Below, in pieces: positions 32,847-41,711 of a stretch of DNA of 64,000 nucleotides. Source of the stretch: JALNZU01 sp964463695 (GTDB lineage: Bacteria; Bacteroidota; Bacteroidia; Bacteroidales; F082); contig CAYXCZ010000018.1 in the NCBI GenBank assembly GCA_964463695.1, positions 27,510-91,509 of the forward strand, read 5' to 3'. Both the position numbers and the translations under genes were made by a program. The notes below the pieces were generated by a model, which was not told the DNA's origin, made no database searches, and was given only the letters and a program-made list of their open reading frames with translations. Numbering within the stretch: position 1 is the stretch's first letter; every line of letters starts with the position of its first letter.

Positions 32847-34028
32847 ATGCATCACGATCAAATTGGATTTAATTCCAAAGCAGTGCACGCCGGCATCATT
32901 GATGATCCGCTGGGTAGTGCAGTTACACCAATTTACCAAACTTCAACATTTAGCTTTGAAGATGCCGACCATGGAGCGCGCTGCTTCTCAGGTGAGGAAA
33001 AAGGCTATATTTATACGCGTATCGGGAATCCGACCATAAACGAGTTGGAACATGCCGTGGCTAAACTCGAAAACGGTTATGGAGGTATTGCAGTTAGCTC
33101 AGGTATGGCTGCTGTAAATACAGTTTATATGACTTATTTGGGTCAAGGGAAGCATTTAGTAGCCCACAATGCTTTGTATGGCCCTTCGAGAGCTATCATG
33201 GAAGGCTTATGGGTGAAATTTGGTATCGAGTCAACTTTTGTTGATGCCACTGACCCTGAAAATGTAGCAAATGCCATTAGGCCTAATACAAGTCTGATTT
33301 TTTTAGAAACACCGGCAAACCCAACCATCGGCATAACCGATTTGGAAGCAGTTGTTGCTATTGCTAAAAAACATAACATACCGGTTTGTGTTGATAACAC
33401 CTTCTGCAGTCCTTATTTGCAACAGCCTTTTGACTTTGGTGTTGATGTTGTTTTGCACTCCATGACTAAATTTATCAACGGACATGCTGATATTGTTGCA
33501 GGGATGATAATTGCAAAAACCAAGGAACATTACGACCGTCTCCGGCCTGTAATGGTTAATATGGGTTGCAATATGGATCCTCATCAGGCTTGGCTTACCC
33601 GCCGCGGACTAAAAACTCTTGGTATTCGCATCGACAGAGCGCAGGAAAATGCCATGAAAGTTGCTGAGTTCCTCGAAAATCACCCTAAAGTTGAATGGAT
33701 TTTATATCCTGGACTCACTTCCCATCCGCAATATGAATTAGGTAAACGTCAGATGAAAGGCCCTGGAGCTATGATTAGCTTCGGCCTGCATGGCGGTCTT
33801 GAAGCTGGAAAGCGGATGATGAACAGTGTTCAGATGGCATTGTTAGCTGTTTCGCTCGGGGGAATTGAAACGCTCATTCAACATCCTGCAAGTATGACAC
33901 ACTCAAAACTTTCGTCTGAAGCGAAAAAAATTGCAGGAATATCAGATGGCTTGGTTAGACTGGCTATTGGAATTGAAGATATTGACGATATCATTTCCGA
34001 CCTTTCACAGGCTCTCGATAAAGTATAA
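32847..34028 (+). CDS. PLP-dependent Cys/Met metabolism enzyme, methionine gamma-lyase-like
   Basis: A 393-residue enzyme of the trans-sulfuration (Cys_Met_Meta_PP) family. The PLP lysine lies in HSMTKFINGHADIVAG near residues 205-220. N-terminal Tyr/Arg contacts occur in YTRIGNPTINELE, and C-terminal SLGGIETLIQHPASMTHS carries the carboxylate-binding segment. Overall it resembles methionine gamma-lyase and O-acetylhomoserine sulfhydrylase-type enzymes. The position that is Cys in well-studied methionine gamma-lyases (after ALYG) is Pro here (ALYGPSRAIM), so the specificity may be cystathionine or O-acetylhomoserine rather than methionine. No methionine biosynthesis genes flank it to settle the point. 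Confidence 0.82.
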   Translation: MHHDQIGFNSKAVHAGIIDDPLGSAVTPIYQTSTFSFEDADHGARCFSGEEKGYIYTRIGNPTINELEHAVAKLENGYGGIAVSSGMAAVNTVYMTYLGQGKHLVAHNALYGPSRAIMEGLWVKFGIESTFVDATDPENVANAIRPNTSLIFLETPANPTIGITDLEAVVAIAKKHNIPVCVDNTFCSPYLQQPFDFGVDVVLHSMTKFINGHADIVAGMIIAKTKEHYDRLRPVMVNMGCNMDPHQAWLTRRGLKTLGIRIDRAQENAMKVAEFLENHPKVEWILYPGLTSHPQYELGKRQMKGPGAMISFGLHGGLEAGKRMMNSVQMALLAVSLGGIETLIQHPASMTHSKLSSEAKKIAGISDGLVRLAIGIEDIDDIISDLSQALDKV

Positions 34029-34177
34029 GATTAAAGAAAAAGGCTTTTTTTTATTTGGTGGCTAATCTGAGAGAACCAAAACAGTAGTTGCTGCTGAATA
34101 AACATACTCATTATTGAAAGATTTTTTCTCTTTTATTAAAATGATATACAAGAACATAAACTTTGATAAAGAATTCT

Positions 34178-34185
34178 TATTTTTG
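34178..34185 (+). promoter_or_regulatory. Candidate -7 element for the DUF349 gene
   Basis: TATTTTTG matches TAnnTTTG 87 bases before the start codon. A TTTG at 34162 is closer than the usual -33 spacing. Confidence 0.35.
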
Positions 34186-34272
34186 CGCCCTTTAATGGGA
34201 CGAACCTATGTCGGACTGATATAATTAATCACATCAGACTGATAATTGCTTAACTATTTATAATCTATTTTA

Positions 34273-36495
34273 ATGGAAAACATGGACTTGATCAAACTCG
34301 AACCCGAAGAAGAAAAAGGGAATGAGAATGCCCTGGCGGCCACAAATGAGATGGCTGACCAGACAATTGCTTCTGAACAAACCGCTGAGAATGAAACTGT
34401 CAGCGAAGTTTCAACCCAACTTGATGCCAACGACAAGGATCTGATCGTAAGGCTGATTCAATCCAATCAATTACCTGAGGTAATTTCTGAAATAGCCGAA
34501 ACAGCGGAACCAGAAGTGGTTGCTGAAGAAGAGGTTTCTATTGAAGAAGTTGTTGTGGAAAGCGAAAAGGTTGAGGAAGAACTTCCAAAGGAGGAAGTCA
34601 GTCTAATTGAACCCGAATTAGAGAAAGTTGAAGAAAAGGTTGAGGGAGAGCTTCCACAGGAGGAGATCAGTCTGGTTGAACCCGAATTAGCGAAAGTTGA
34701 AGAAAAGGTTGAGGAGGTACATCTTTTGGCTGCAGAGCACATCGTTGATGAGGAAACTGTTGAAGAAGATGAGGCGATGAGTGAGCATGATTTTGCCGGG
34801 TTGAACAAACTTCAGCTGGTCGAAATGCTCGAGGAAACCGTTCAGGAACATGATGTTGCCAAGATTAAGAACAAAGTAGCGGCAATTAAGGTGTATTTTC
34901 TCAAACACAATAAGGAAGATATTGACCATGAATTGGATCTATTTATTGCTGACGGTGGAGAAAAAGAGTCCTTTGAACATGCAGATGATCCGTTAGAAAT
35001 CCGTTTTAAGGCTGCTTTCAATCAGTATAAAGACAGTAAGTCAAAGCATAACGAACTGCTCGAGCGTCAGAAACATCAGAACCTCGTTCAGAAACAAGCT
35101 ATCCTGGAAGAATTGAAAGTGCTGATCTCATCGGAGGAAACACTTAAGAAAACATATGATGAGTTCAAAATCCTTCAGGACAAATGGAAGGAAATTGGTC
35201 AGGTTCCAGCTGGTGAAATCACTAACCTATGGAACAATTATCATTTTCTTGTTGAAAAATTCTTCGATAAGGTAAAGATTAACAGGGAACTGCGTGATCT
35301 TGACATGAGAAAAAACCTGGAAGTAAAAATTGAACTTTGTGAAAAAACAGAAGAACTTTTACTTGAGGAATCTGTAATAAAAGCCTTTAAATTACTTCAA
35401 AAATATCATGAGGACTGGAAAGAAATTGGTCCAGTTCCACAAGATGTTAAAGAGGAGGTTTGGGAGCGTTTCAAAAATGCAACGGATAAGATCAACGCTA
35501 TACGCCGCGACCATTATTCGAAAATCCAGGAAGAGCAGCAACATAATCTGGATGGAAAAATTGCTTTATGTGAGAAAGCCGAAGAAATCGTTTCAGATGC
35601 ATACGACAGTATCAATATCTGGATGAAGAAATCGGATGAGATGAGAGAACTTTTTCAGGTTTGGAGATCGGTTGGACAAGCACCAAAGAAACAAAATGAT
35701 GAAGTTTGGAATCGTTTCAAAGCTGCTATGGATAATTTCTTTGAAGCTAAAAAAGAATATTTTGGCAAACTGAAAGATCAGCAGCTCGATAATTACAACC
35801 GTAAGCTTGATTTGTGCGTGCAAGCTGAAGCTTTATTGGAAAGCACCGAGTGGCGTAAAGCTACCGATCAATTTAAAGCTCTTCAGGAAGAATGGAAGAA
35901 TATCGGGCCTGTTCCTCGTAAAAATTCTGACAAAATTTGGAAACGTTTCAGAGGGACTTGCGATGAGTTTTTCCGCAAAAAATCAGAGCACTTTTCAGGA
36001 ATCAGAGGAAGAGAAGATGAAAATCTTGCCAAGAAAAAGGAACTTATCGAGAAAATTGCAACATTTGAAGTAAAGGCCGACAGAACAACAAACCTTGACG
36101 CTTTAAAAACGTTGCAACGCACCTGGATGGAAATCGGCCATGTGCCAATCAAAATCAAGGATCAACTCTATGCTGATTATCGGAAAGCTATCGACAAGTT
36201 GTTTGAGAAAATGAAACTCACAGAGCAAGAGATGGCAGCAACACATTATCGTTCTTCAGTTGATTCAATGCGCGATGAACCGGATTCTGGCGATAGAATC
36301 AGAAGAGAACGCATGACGCTGGCAACGAAAGTTACCAAACTCAAAGAAGAAATCATGTTGCTTGAAAACAATATCGGATTTTTCTCCAGCAGTAAGCAAG
36401 CAGATATCATGCGGGCTGAATATGAGAAAAAGATTGCTAAAGCAAAAAGTGAAGTAAAACTTTTTGAAGCAAAACTAAAAATGTTAAGGGATTAA
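34273..36495 (+). CDS. DUF349 repeat protein with acidic repeat-containing N-terminus
   Basis: 740 residues. Residues 1-~165 are very acidic and low-complexity, including a 23-residue tandem repeat (VEEELPKEEVSLIEPELEK...). Residues ~240-650 contain five DUF349 repeats, each with a conserved W and [IV]G..P core: DKWKEIGQVP, EDWKEIGPVP, QVWRSVGQAP, EEWKNIGPVP and RTWMEIGHVP, followed by W/F-rich helices. The last ~90 residues form a coiled coil. The protein is helical and probably cytoplasmic or nucleoid- or envelope-associated. No enzyme motif is seen and the role is unknown. A strong terminator follows. Confidence 0.85.
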   Translation: MENMDLIKLEPEEEKGNENALAATNEMADQTIASEQTAENETVSEVSTQLDANDKDLIVRLIQSNQLPEVISEIAETAEPEVVAEEEVSIEEVVVESEKVEEELPKEEVSLIEPELEKVEEKVEGELPQEEISLVEPELAKVEEKVEEVHLLAAEHIVDEETVEEDEAMSEHDFAGLNKLQLVEMLEETVQEHDVAKIKNKVAAIKVYFLKHNKEDIDHELDLFIADGGEKESFEHADDPLEIRFKAAFNQYKDSKSKHNELLERQKHQNLVQKQAILEELKVLISSEETLKKTYDEFKILQDKWKEIGQVPAGEITNLWNNYHFLVEKFFDKVKINRELRDLDMRKNLEVKIELCEKTEELLLEESVIKAFKLLQKYHEDWKEIGPVPQDVKEEVWERFKNATDKINAIRRDHYSKIQEEQQHNLDGKIALCEKAEEIVSDAYDSINIWMKKSDEMRELFQVWRSVGQAPKKQNDEVWNRFKAAMDNFFEAKKEYFGKLKDQQLDNYNRKLDLCVQAEALLESTEWRKATDQFKALQEEWKNIGPVPRKNSDKIWKRFRGTCDEFFRKKSEHFSGIRGREDENLAKKKELIEKIATFEVKADRTTNLDALKTLQRTWMEIGHVPIKIKDQLYADYRKAIDKLFEKMKLTEQEMAATHYRSSVDSMRDEPDSGDRIRRERMTLATKVTKLKEEIMLLENNIGFFSSSKQADIMRAEYEKKIAKAKSEVKLFEAKLKMLRD
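34571..34708 (+). repeat. Two-copy 69-bp in-frame tandem repeat
   Basis: Two 69-base units (34571-34639 and 34640-34708) encode two 23-residue copies within the acidic N-terminus of the DUF349 protein, followed by the start of a third. The copies differ at several silent and conservative sites, so the duplication is not very recent. Confidence 0.75.
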
Positions 36496-36500
36496 CAAAT

Positions 36501-36532
36501 AAAAAGCCGCTCCGATTGGGGCGGCTTTTTTT
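36501..36532. terminator. Strong bidirectional terminator
   Basis: AAAGCCGCTCC pairs with GGGGCGGCTTT around a short ATT-type loop, with A residues before and T residues after. It sits between the convergent DUF349 and PrsW-like genes and can serve both strands. Confidence 0.85.
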
Positions 36533-36577
36533 ATATGCCATTTTGAGGTTTAGGGCTATGTTTTTTTGAGAATAGGG

Positions 36578-37255
36578 TTATACTTTCAGGGTCTTTTCCT
36601 GTTCTTTAATATTGGTGGATTTGACCAGTAACATTAAAGAAATTAGCAATAATCCAGCGCCATAAAGTGCGAAAATAAGATTCTCATCTGTCAGGTTGAT
36701 AAAGAAATAAAATCCATGAAAAAAGCTTGCTGCTCCTAAGCCTGTCATGGAATCAATAAAACGGTTTTGACGATATTTGCCCATCCCGGTAAAGAAACCC
36801 ATTATTGTAGCAAATGCCAGATTTGCAATAGGGTAGGTTATAAGAAAAGTGGTATCCATTGGTTTTGAGAACCACCCTGCCATAAAAAGAGGTAGAGATA
36901 TAGCTGTAAACGAACCACTAATTAATAATGAATAAATGATTCCATCAAGAGGCCCTTTAAAGGTCTTCTGCTTTAAAAAATAATAACGAAGCAAAATAAA
37001 TTTGCCAAGTTCGGCACCAAATCCCACTACAACAAAGGAATAAAAACCAGTTCGTTTTATATTCTTAAGCTGATCAATACCTTTGATTACAGCAATCTGA
37101 TCAAGTAAAAACAGGAAAAATAGTGTGATAAAACCAAGCAACACAGCCTGAAAAAGCAACTTCCAGGATTCAATAGTGAATTTATATTTAAGATAGAAAA
37201 GTAAAAGCGTCGTTATGATGAGTGGCTGTAAAAAACCTAATAAGATGTTCAGCAT
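36578..37255 (-). CDS. PrsW-like polytopic membrane protein
   Basis: 225 residues with about seven hydrophobic segments. Three motifs resemble the PrsW intramembrane protease family: GFGAELGKFILLRYYF (compare the EExxKF motif), GPLDGIIYSLLISGSFTA (DGxxYG-type) and ASFFHGFYFF (membrane His). The first motif has Ala-Glu where PrsW has Glu-Glu, so one of the presumed catalytic residues differs. It may be a divergent protease or an inactive relative. It is a single gene, convergent with DUF349 and divergent from rsgA. A TATATTTG -7 element lies upstream at 37281-37288. Confidence 0.6.
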   Translation of the reverse strand: MLNILLGFLQPLIITTLLLFYLKYKFTIESWKLLFQAVLLGFITLFFLFLLDQIAVIKGIDQLKNIKRTGFYSFVVVGFGAELGKFILLRYYFLKQKTFKGPLDGIIYSLLISGSFTAISLPLFMAGWFSKPMDTTFLITYPIANLAFATIMGFFTGMGKYRQNRFIDSMTGLGAASFFHGFYFFINLTDENLIFALYGAGLLLISLMLLVKSTNIKEQEKTLKV

Positions 37256-37280
37256 GATAAAGATGTTTTTGATTCGAGGG

Positions 37281-37288
37281 CAAATATA
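37281..37288 (-). promoter_or_regulatory. Candidate -7 element for the PrsW-like gene
   Basis: The minus strand reads TATATTTG, matching TAnnTTTG, 25 bases before the start codon. No -33 element is clear. Confidence 0.35.
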
Positions 37289-37462
37289 TTCATTTTAATA
37301 CTTGATTTTTAAATGTTAGTTAAAAGTTGAAACAAAGTTTTACTCCTCACTTAGAATGATTTAGAAGCCATAAAAGAGATAGTGATCGACTTATCCTACA
37401 AATTGGAGATCACACACAGTGAGAAAGATAATTTAAAAATGACTTTGGTAACCATATACAGT

Positions 37463-37470
37463 TATTTTTG
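37463..37470 (+). promoter_or_regulatory. Candidate -7 element for rsgA
   Basis: TATTTTTG matches TAnnTTTG, 22 bases before the ATG at 37493. A TTTG lies at 37444-37447 with a short 15-base spacer. It supports 37493 as the start, because the element lies inside the longer in-frame reading. Confidence 0.42.
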
Positions 37471-37492
37471 CACTCGCACCGAAAGTATTTTT

Positions 37493-38419
37493 ATGGATGA
37501 AGGAATTGTAATTAAATCAACTGGAAGCTGGTACTCAGTTCATGTTTCTTCGGGCCAAACCGTACAATGCCGTTTAAGAGGACAATACCGGTTAAAGGGA
37601 ATCAGAACTACAAACCCTGTTGCTGTTGGCGACAAGGTGCAGATACGCTATGAAGAGGGTTGTGAAACTGCTGTAATTTTGTTAATACGTGAGCGTCAGA
37701 ATTTTATCATACGAAAGGCTACAAATCTTTCCAAAGCCTCACACATTATAGCTGCTAACCTTGATCAGGCAATACTTGTCGCAACAATCGATCATCCCCG
37801 CACTTCGACAGGTTTTATCGACAGGTTTCTGGTTACCTCGGAGGCTTATCACATTCCTGCAGTGATTGTTTTTAATAAAACAGACCTTTATGATAAAGAA
37901 CAATCAGATAAACTTGATCAACTTTATACGATTTACACTTCGATAGGGTATAAGGTTTTGAAAGTTTCGGCTCTGAATGGTAACGGATTAAATGAATTTG
38001 GTGAATTGTTAAAAGGTAAAACAACGTTATTAACTGGTCATTCCGGTGTTGGGAAGTCGGCACTGATAAATAAAATTGATGTCAATCTGAAATTACGCAC
38101 CGGTGAAATTTCATCTGTTCATAATAAGGGTAAGCATACAACAACATTTGCCGAGATGTATCCAATCAACGTAGGGGGTTGGATTGTTGATACACCGGGT
38201 ATCAAGGAATTTGGATTGCATGATTTTGAATCAGAAACATTGGCACAGCGATTTCCTGAAATGAGGTCAATTATGCATTTATGTCGTTTCGCCAATTGTA
38301 CGCATGTTCATGAACCTGAATGTGCAATAAAGCAGGCCATTCAGAAAGGAAAGATAGCCGTCTTTCGCTACCAAAATTATCTGAACATGATGAATAATGA
38401 TTTTACTGACGAAAACTAA
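37493..38419 (+). CDS. rsgA: Ribosome small-subunit-dependent GTPase RsgA
   Basis: A 308-residue circularly permuted GTPase. An N-terminal OB fold (GIVIKSTGSWYSVH) is followed by G4 NKTD, then G1 GHSGVGKSALIN, G3 DTPGIKEFG and a C-terminal zinc finger (CRFANCTHVHEPEC). RsgA matures the 30S subunit by checking the decoding centre. The frame is open from 37382, but the family starts at MDEGIVIKSTG and a promoter element lies just before this ATG, so I chose 37493. The following CBS gene starts 7 bases later. Confidence 0.94.
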   Translation: MDEGIVIKSTGSWYSVHVSSGQTVQCRLRGQYRLKGIRTTNPVAVGDKVQIRYEEGCETAVILLIRERQNFIIRKATNLSKASHIIAANLDQAILVATIDHPRTSTGFIDRFLVTSEAYHIPAVIVFNKTDLYDKEQSDKLDQLYTIYTSIGYKVLKVSALNGNGLNEFGELLKGKTTLLTGHSGVGKSALINKIDVNLKLRTGEISSVHNKGKHTTTFAEMYPINVGGWIVDTPGIKEFGLHDFESETLAQRFPEMRSIMHLCRFANCTHVHEPECAIKQAIQKGKIAVFRYQNYLNMMNNDFTDEN

Positions 38420-38425
38420 CCTTAC

Positions 38426-39088
38426 ATGATAGTACGCGATTTAATTACCGATGGGATTATTCCCTTAAAAACCAGCGATACAGGAAGAGTTGCGTTAAGC
38501 TGGATGGAAGATTTCAGGCTTTTACATTTGCCTATTGTGAATGACTCACAGTTTCTCGGATTAATTTCTGAGTATGATATTTACAGCTTTAACCACTTTG
38601 ATGAGGCGATAGGAAGTTATAACTTATCGTTACAGAGTCCTTATGTTTATGAACATCAGCATATTTATGAAGCTTTAAAATTGGTTAAGTTGCATAGGCT
38701 GAGCTTAATACCTGTAATTGATGAAAAGGAAATCTATCTCGGATCAATTACTTTGCAAAGTCTTTTGGAACATTTTGCTGATACACTTTCTGTGGATGAA
38801 CCTGGCGGGATTATCGTTCTAGGAATAAATATTCGTGATTATGTGTTGTCTGAAATCGCCCGAATTGTAGAGACTAATGATGCAAAAATTTTAAGCCTAA
38901 TTGTTAAATCAGATAAAGATACAACGCGTATTGAGGTGACCCTCAAATTGAATAAGCGTGATATTGCTGGAATACTTCAAACATTTATTCGTTTCAATTA
39001 CGATGTTTTGGCTTCCTTTGGTGAAAGTGATGATTTTGATGACTTGAAAGAAAGGTATGAATCACTAATGACCTATTTAAAGGTATGA
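38426..39088 (+). CDS. CBS-domain protein with C-terminal ACT-like region (AcuB-like layout)
   Basis: 220 residues. Two CBS motifs fill residues ~1-130 (LRLLHLPIVND-type, then RLSLIPVIDEKEIYLGSIT). The C-terminal part (IIVLGINIRDYVLSEIARIV, KDTTRIEVTLKLN) looks like an ACT domain. CBS pairs bind adenine nucleotides, so a regulatory role is likely, but the target is unknown. It is sandwiched between rsgA (7 bases) and an outer-membrane protein gene whose ATG overlaps its stop by four bases. Confidence 0.82.
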   Translation: MIVRDLITDGIIPLKTSDTGRVALSWMEDFRLLHLPIVNDSQFLGLISEYDIYSFNHFDEAIGSYNLSLQSPYVYEHQHIYEALKLVKLHRLSLIPVIDEKEIYLGSITLQSLLEHFADTLSVDEPGGIIVLGINIRDYVLSEIARIVETNDAKILSLIVKSDKDTTRIEVTLKLNKRDIAGILQTFIRFNYDVLASFGESDDFDDLKERYESLMTYLKV

Positions 39089-40533
39089 AGCTGATTTGGT
39101 GGAGTTTAATGCTTGTTTTTTTTGTTTCGGTACTTCACGCTCAAACAGAAACTGCTTCTTCTTTTGCGTTAAATCTCGACAGTTGTGCCACAAAATCATC
39201 CTCAAAGCAAATTATTGTTGGTGATATAAGCCTGGAAGGCAATACAACCACAAAAGATAAAATTCTGTTAAGGGAAATAACCTTTCGTTCGGGCGACACC
39301 TTGAATTGTCGTGAGTTTTGTGAGAAAATAGTTCAGAGCCGGCAAAATTTGCTCAACAGGTCTATTTTTAATTTTGTTCAAATGGACACACTTCACGATG
39401 CCAGTTTCTCAAATGTGATTCATGTCACTGTCAGTGTTATTGAGAGGTGGTACATCTGGCCTTTGCCAATTTTTGAGCTTGCCGACCGAAACTTCAATTC
39501 CTGGTGGGAAACAAAGGATTTTCGACGGGCCAATTATGGTGTTTTTCTCACCTACAATAATTTTAGAGGGCGACTTGAACAGCTGAAAGTTTTGTTAAGA
39601 GCTGGTTATAATCAGAACTATTATCTACTTTATGAAGTTCCATATATTACTGAAGCACAGAATATTGGACTTGGAATACAGATGGGTTATTCGTTGAGTA
39701 GAGAGGTCCCGTATTTAACGTTGGATAATAAGCAGTTGTTTTATCGTGCTGTAGATTCATACGCACGAAAGGAGTTTTATGCCAGCTTAAAGGTTAGCTA
39801 TCGCGATGGTATCCATACAAGTCATAGTTTGAGTATGGGATACGAGAAATCGAAATATGCTGATACTTTGCTTGACCTGAATCCCACTTTTGTTGAAAGT
39901 AAGGAAGGGAAGTATCAAATGATCCATATCAACTATTACTTCAAACGTGATTTCAGAGATTCGAAACCTTATCCACTGAATGGGTTTTATTGGGATGTTG
40001 ATTTTCACCAATATGGATTTGGACTTATGCCCGATGAACCTTTAATCAGCTCATTAAAATCTACTTTCGACATTTATCGTCCTATCAGTAAGCGGTGGTT
40101 TTGGGCTTCCAGCGTGACAGCACGCATTACCGGCTCAGATTTCCAACCTTATTTCATGCAAAAAGCGCTTGGATACGGAAACGATTTTATTCGCTCCTAC
40201 GAGCTTTATGTTATCGATGGGAAAAGTCATGCACTCCTTAAATCAAATCTGAAATTTGCTCTTGTTCAACCAACAAAGCGGCAATTACCTTTGATAAAAT
40301 CCGATAAATTTGGAAAAATTCATTTTGCTGCTTATTTAAACTGGCTCTTTGATATTGGATACGCACACAACCCCAAAAGCAATCCAACGAATAATTTTCA
40401 GAACAAATTACTTTATGGTACGGGAATTGGCCTCGACCTTGTTACATATTATGATCTTGTTTGGCGGTTTGAAACTTCTGTAAATCAGTATGGTTCAGCG
40501 GGTTTTTTTATTCATTTTGTAGCTCCAATCTGA
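39085..40533 (+). CDS. Outer-membrane beta-barrel protein of the BamA/TamA (Omp85) family
   Basis: 482 residues with a signal peptide (MKLIWWSLMLVFFVSVLHAQ), one or two POTRA-like modules (IIVGDISLEGNTTTKDKILLREITF) and a C-terminal beta-barrel of alternating aromatic strands. It is much shorter than BamA (885 residues), encoded 4 kb downstream. It probably belongs to the accessory Omp85 proteins common in Bacteroidota, with a role in outer-membrane protein or lipid assembly. Its start overlaps the CBS gene by four bases. Confidence 0.82.
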   Translation: MKLIWWSLMLVFFVSVLHAQTETASSFALNLDSCATKSSSKQIIVGDISLEGNTTTKDKILLREITFRSGDTLNCREFCEKIVQSRQNLLNRSIFNFVQMDTLHDASFSNVIHVTVSVIERWYIWPLPIFELADRNFNSWWETKDFRRANYGVFLTYNNFRGRLEQLKVLLRAGYNQNYYLLYEVPYITEAQNIGLGIQMGYSLSREVPYLTLDNKQLFYRAVDSYARKEFYASLKVSYRDGIHTSHSLSMGYEKSKYADTLLDLNPTFVESKEGKYQMIHINYYFKRDFRDSKPYPLNGFYWDVDFHQYGFGLMPDEPLISSLKSTFDIYRPISKRWFWASSVTARITGSDFQPYFMQKALGYGNDFIRSYELYVIDGKSHALLKSNLKFALVQPTKRQLPLIKSDKFGKIHFAAYLNWLFDIGYAHNPKSNPTNNFQNKLLYGTGIGLDLVTYYDLVWRFETSVNQYGSAGFFIHFVAPI

Positions 40534-40712
40534 CATAGATTTCTTTAATTTTCCATTTTATCGACTGAATTTTTGGATGGAATAGATGAATCGGGCTTTT
40601 CTGATTCTAGAATGAGCTTTGCTAAAACTTTGTGAGGCACTAAATTATGTTAAAACCTCAAAGTGAGGCGACTTAATTTGTAATCTTGCACATCAAAGCA
40701 ATACCCGGCTCT

Positions 40713-41591
40713 ATGAATGTTGCCTTATTTGGTAAAAGTTTTTCAGGTGAACGTGTCCCGTTTTTCAAATTGATGTTTGAGAAACTTTTCAATGCAGGTG
40801 TAACGATATTTATTTATGAACCTTATTATCAACAGGTTAAACCATATTTTGAGTTTCATCCTACGGTTAAATTCTTTTATGGGCACGATGATTTATCAAA
40901 AGATATCGACGTTTTCTTTTCAGTAGGTGGTGATGGTACGTTGCTTGACGCATTACCAATAGTTCGTGATTCAAATATACCGGTGCTTGGGATAAACATG
41001 GGTCGTTTGGGTTTTCTTTCCAGTGTTTCAAAGCACGAAATTGAAGCTGCCATGGATGCCCTTATTTCAGGTCGTTATACGCTGGATAACAGGAGCTTAC
41101 TTATGCTTTCAGAACCAGAAAACTTGTTCCCAGACATTAATTATGCGTTGAATGAAGTCACGATTTTTCGAAAAGAAGCTACTTCACTAATCGTTATTCA
41201 GGTTTTTGTTGATGATGTTTTCGTAAACTCTTATTGGGCTGACGGACTTATAGTTGCAACGCCAACTGGTTCAACAGCCTATTCATTAAGTGCCGGTGGG
41301 CCTATTTTAGCCCCTTCTACCAATGACTTTGTAATTACACCTATAGCTACACACAATTTAAGTGTACGACCTATCGTTATCCCCGACAGAAGTTTTATCA
41401 GATTAAAAGTAGTCGGACGTCATACGCAGTACACATTAAGCATGGATTCCCGAATGGCCATCGTCGATCAGTCATTGGATGTTATGATTCAAAAAGCACC
41501 TTTTGTGCTTCGGCTTGTTCAGATGGAAGGCAAGGATTTTTATGGAACTATTCGTGAAAAGTTGTTGTGGGGTCTCGACATTAGAAATTGA
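40713..41591 (+). CDS. nadK: NAD kinase
   Basis: 292 residues with all NAD kinase motifs: SVGGDGTLLDAL (GGDG, ATP/NAD binding), LGINMGRLGFLS, ALNEVTIFR (NE/D) and ATPTGSTAYSLSAGGP. It phosphorylates NAD+ to NADP+. The frame extends upstream to a TTG at 40686, but MNVALFGKSF at 40713 is the natural start. A short inverted repeat (CCTCA/TGAGG at 40656-40668) lies upstream. It is the first gene of an envelope cluster that continues with DUF6089, uppS, bamA and skp. Confidence 0.94.
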   Translation: MNVALFGKSFSGERVPFFKLMFEKLFNAGVTIFIYEPYYQQVKPYFEFHPTVKFFYGHDDLSKDIDVFFSVGGDGTLLDALPIVRDSNIPVLGINMGRLGFLSSVSKHEIEAAMDALISGRYTLDNRSLLMLSEPENLFPDINYALNEVTIFRKEATSLIVIQVFVDDVFVNSYWADGLIVATPTGSTAYSLSAGGPILAPSTNDFVITPIATHNLSVRPIVIPDRSFIRLKVVGRHTQYTLSMDSRMAIVDQSLDVMIQKAPFVLRLVQMEGKDFYGTIREKLLWGLDIRN

Positions 41592-41616
41592 TCTGGTAGC
41601 AGGTGAAAAAAAAGGT

Positions 41617-41624
41617 TAAATTTG
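41617..41624 (+). promoter_or_regulatory. Candidate -7 element for the DUF6089-uppS-bamA cluster
   Basis: TAAATTTG matches TAnnTTTG, 25 bases after the nadK stop and upstream of both possible starts of the next gene. No clear -33 element is seen. Confidence 0.35.
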
Positions 41625-41711
41625 CATCCTGAAAAGAGTAATTTTATTATAATCTGATAATGAATGGGTTATATGAAAAGACCAATTTCAGCAAGCGTTG
41701 ATTTAGTAGAT

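Noticed and set aside
34467..34808. A Ser/Thr-rich open frame opposite the DUF349 acidic tail
   Set aside because: It is the antisense reading of Glu-rich repeats; the composition is an artefact and there is no start context.
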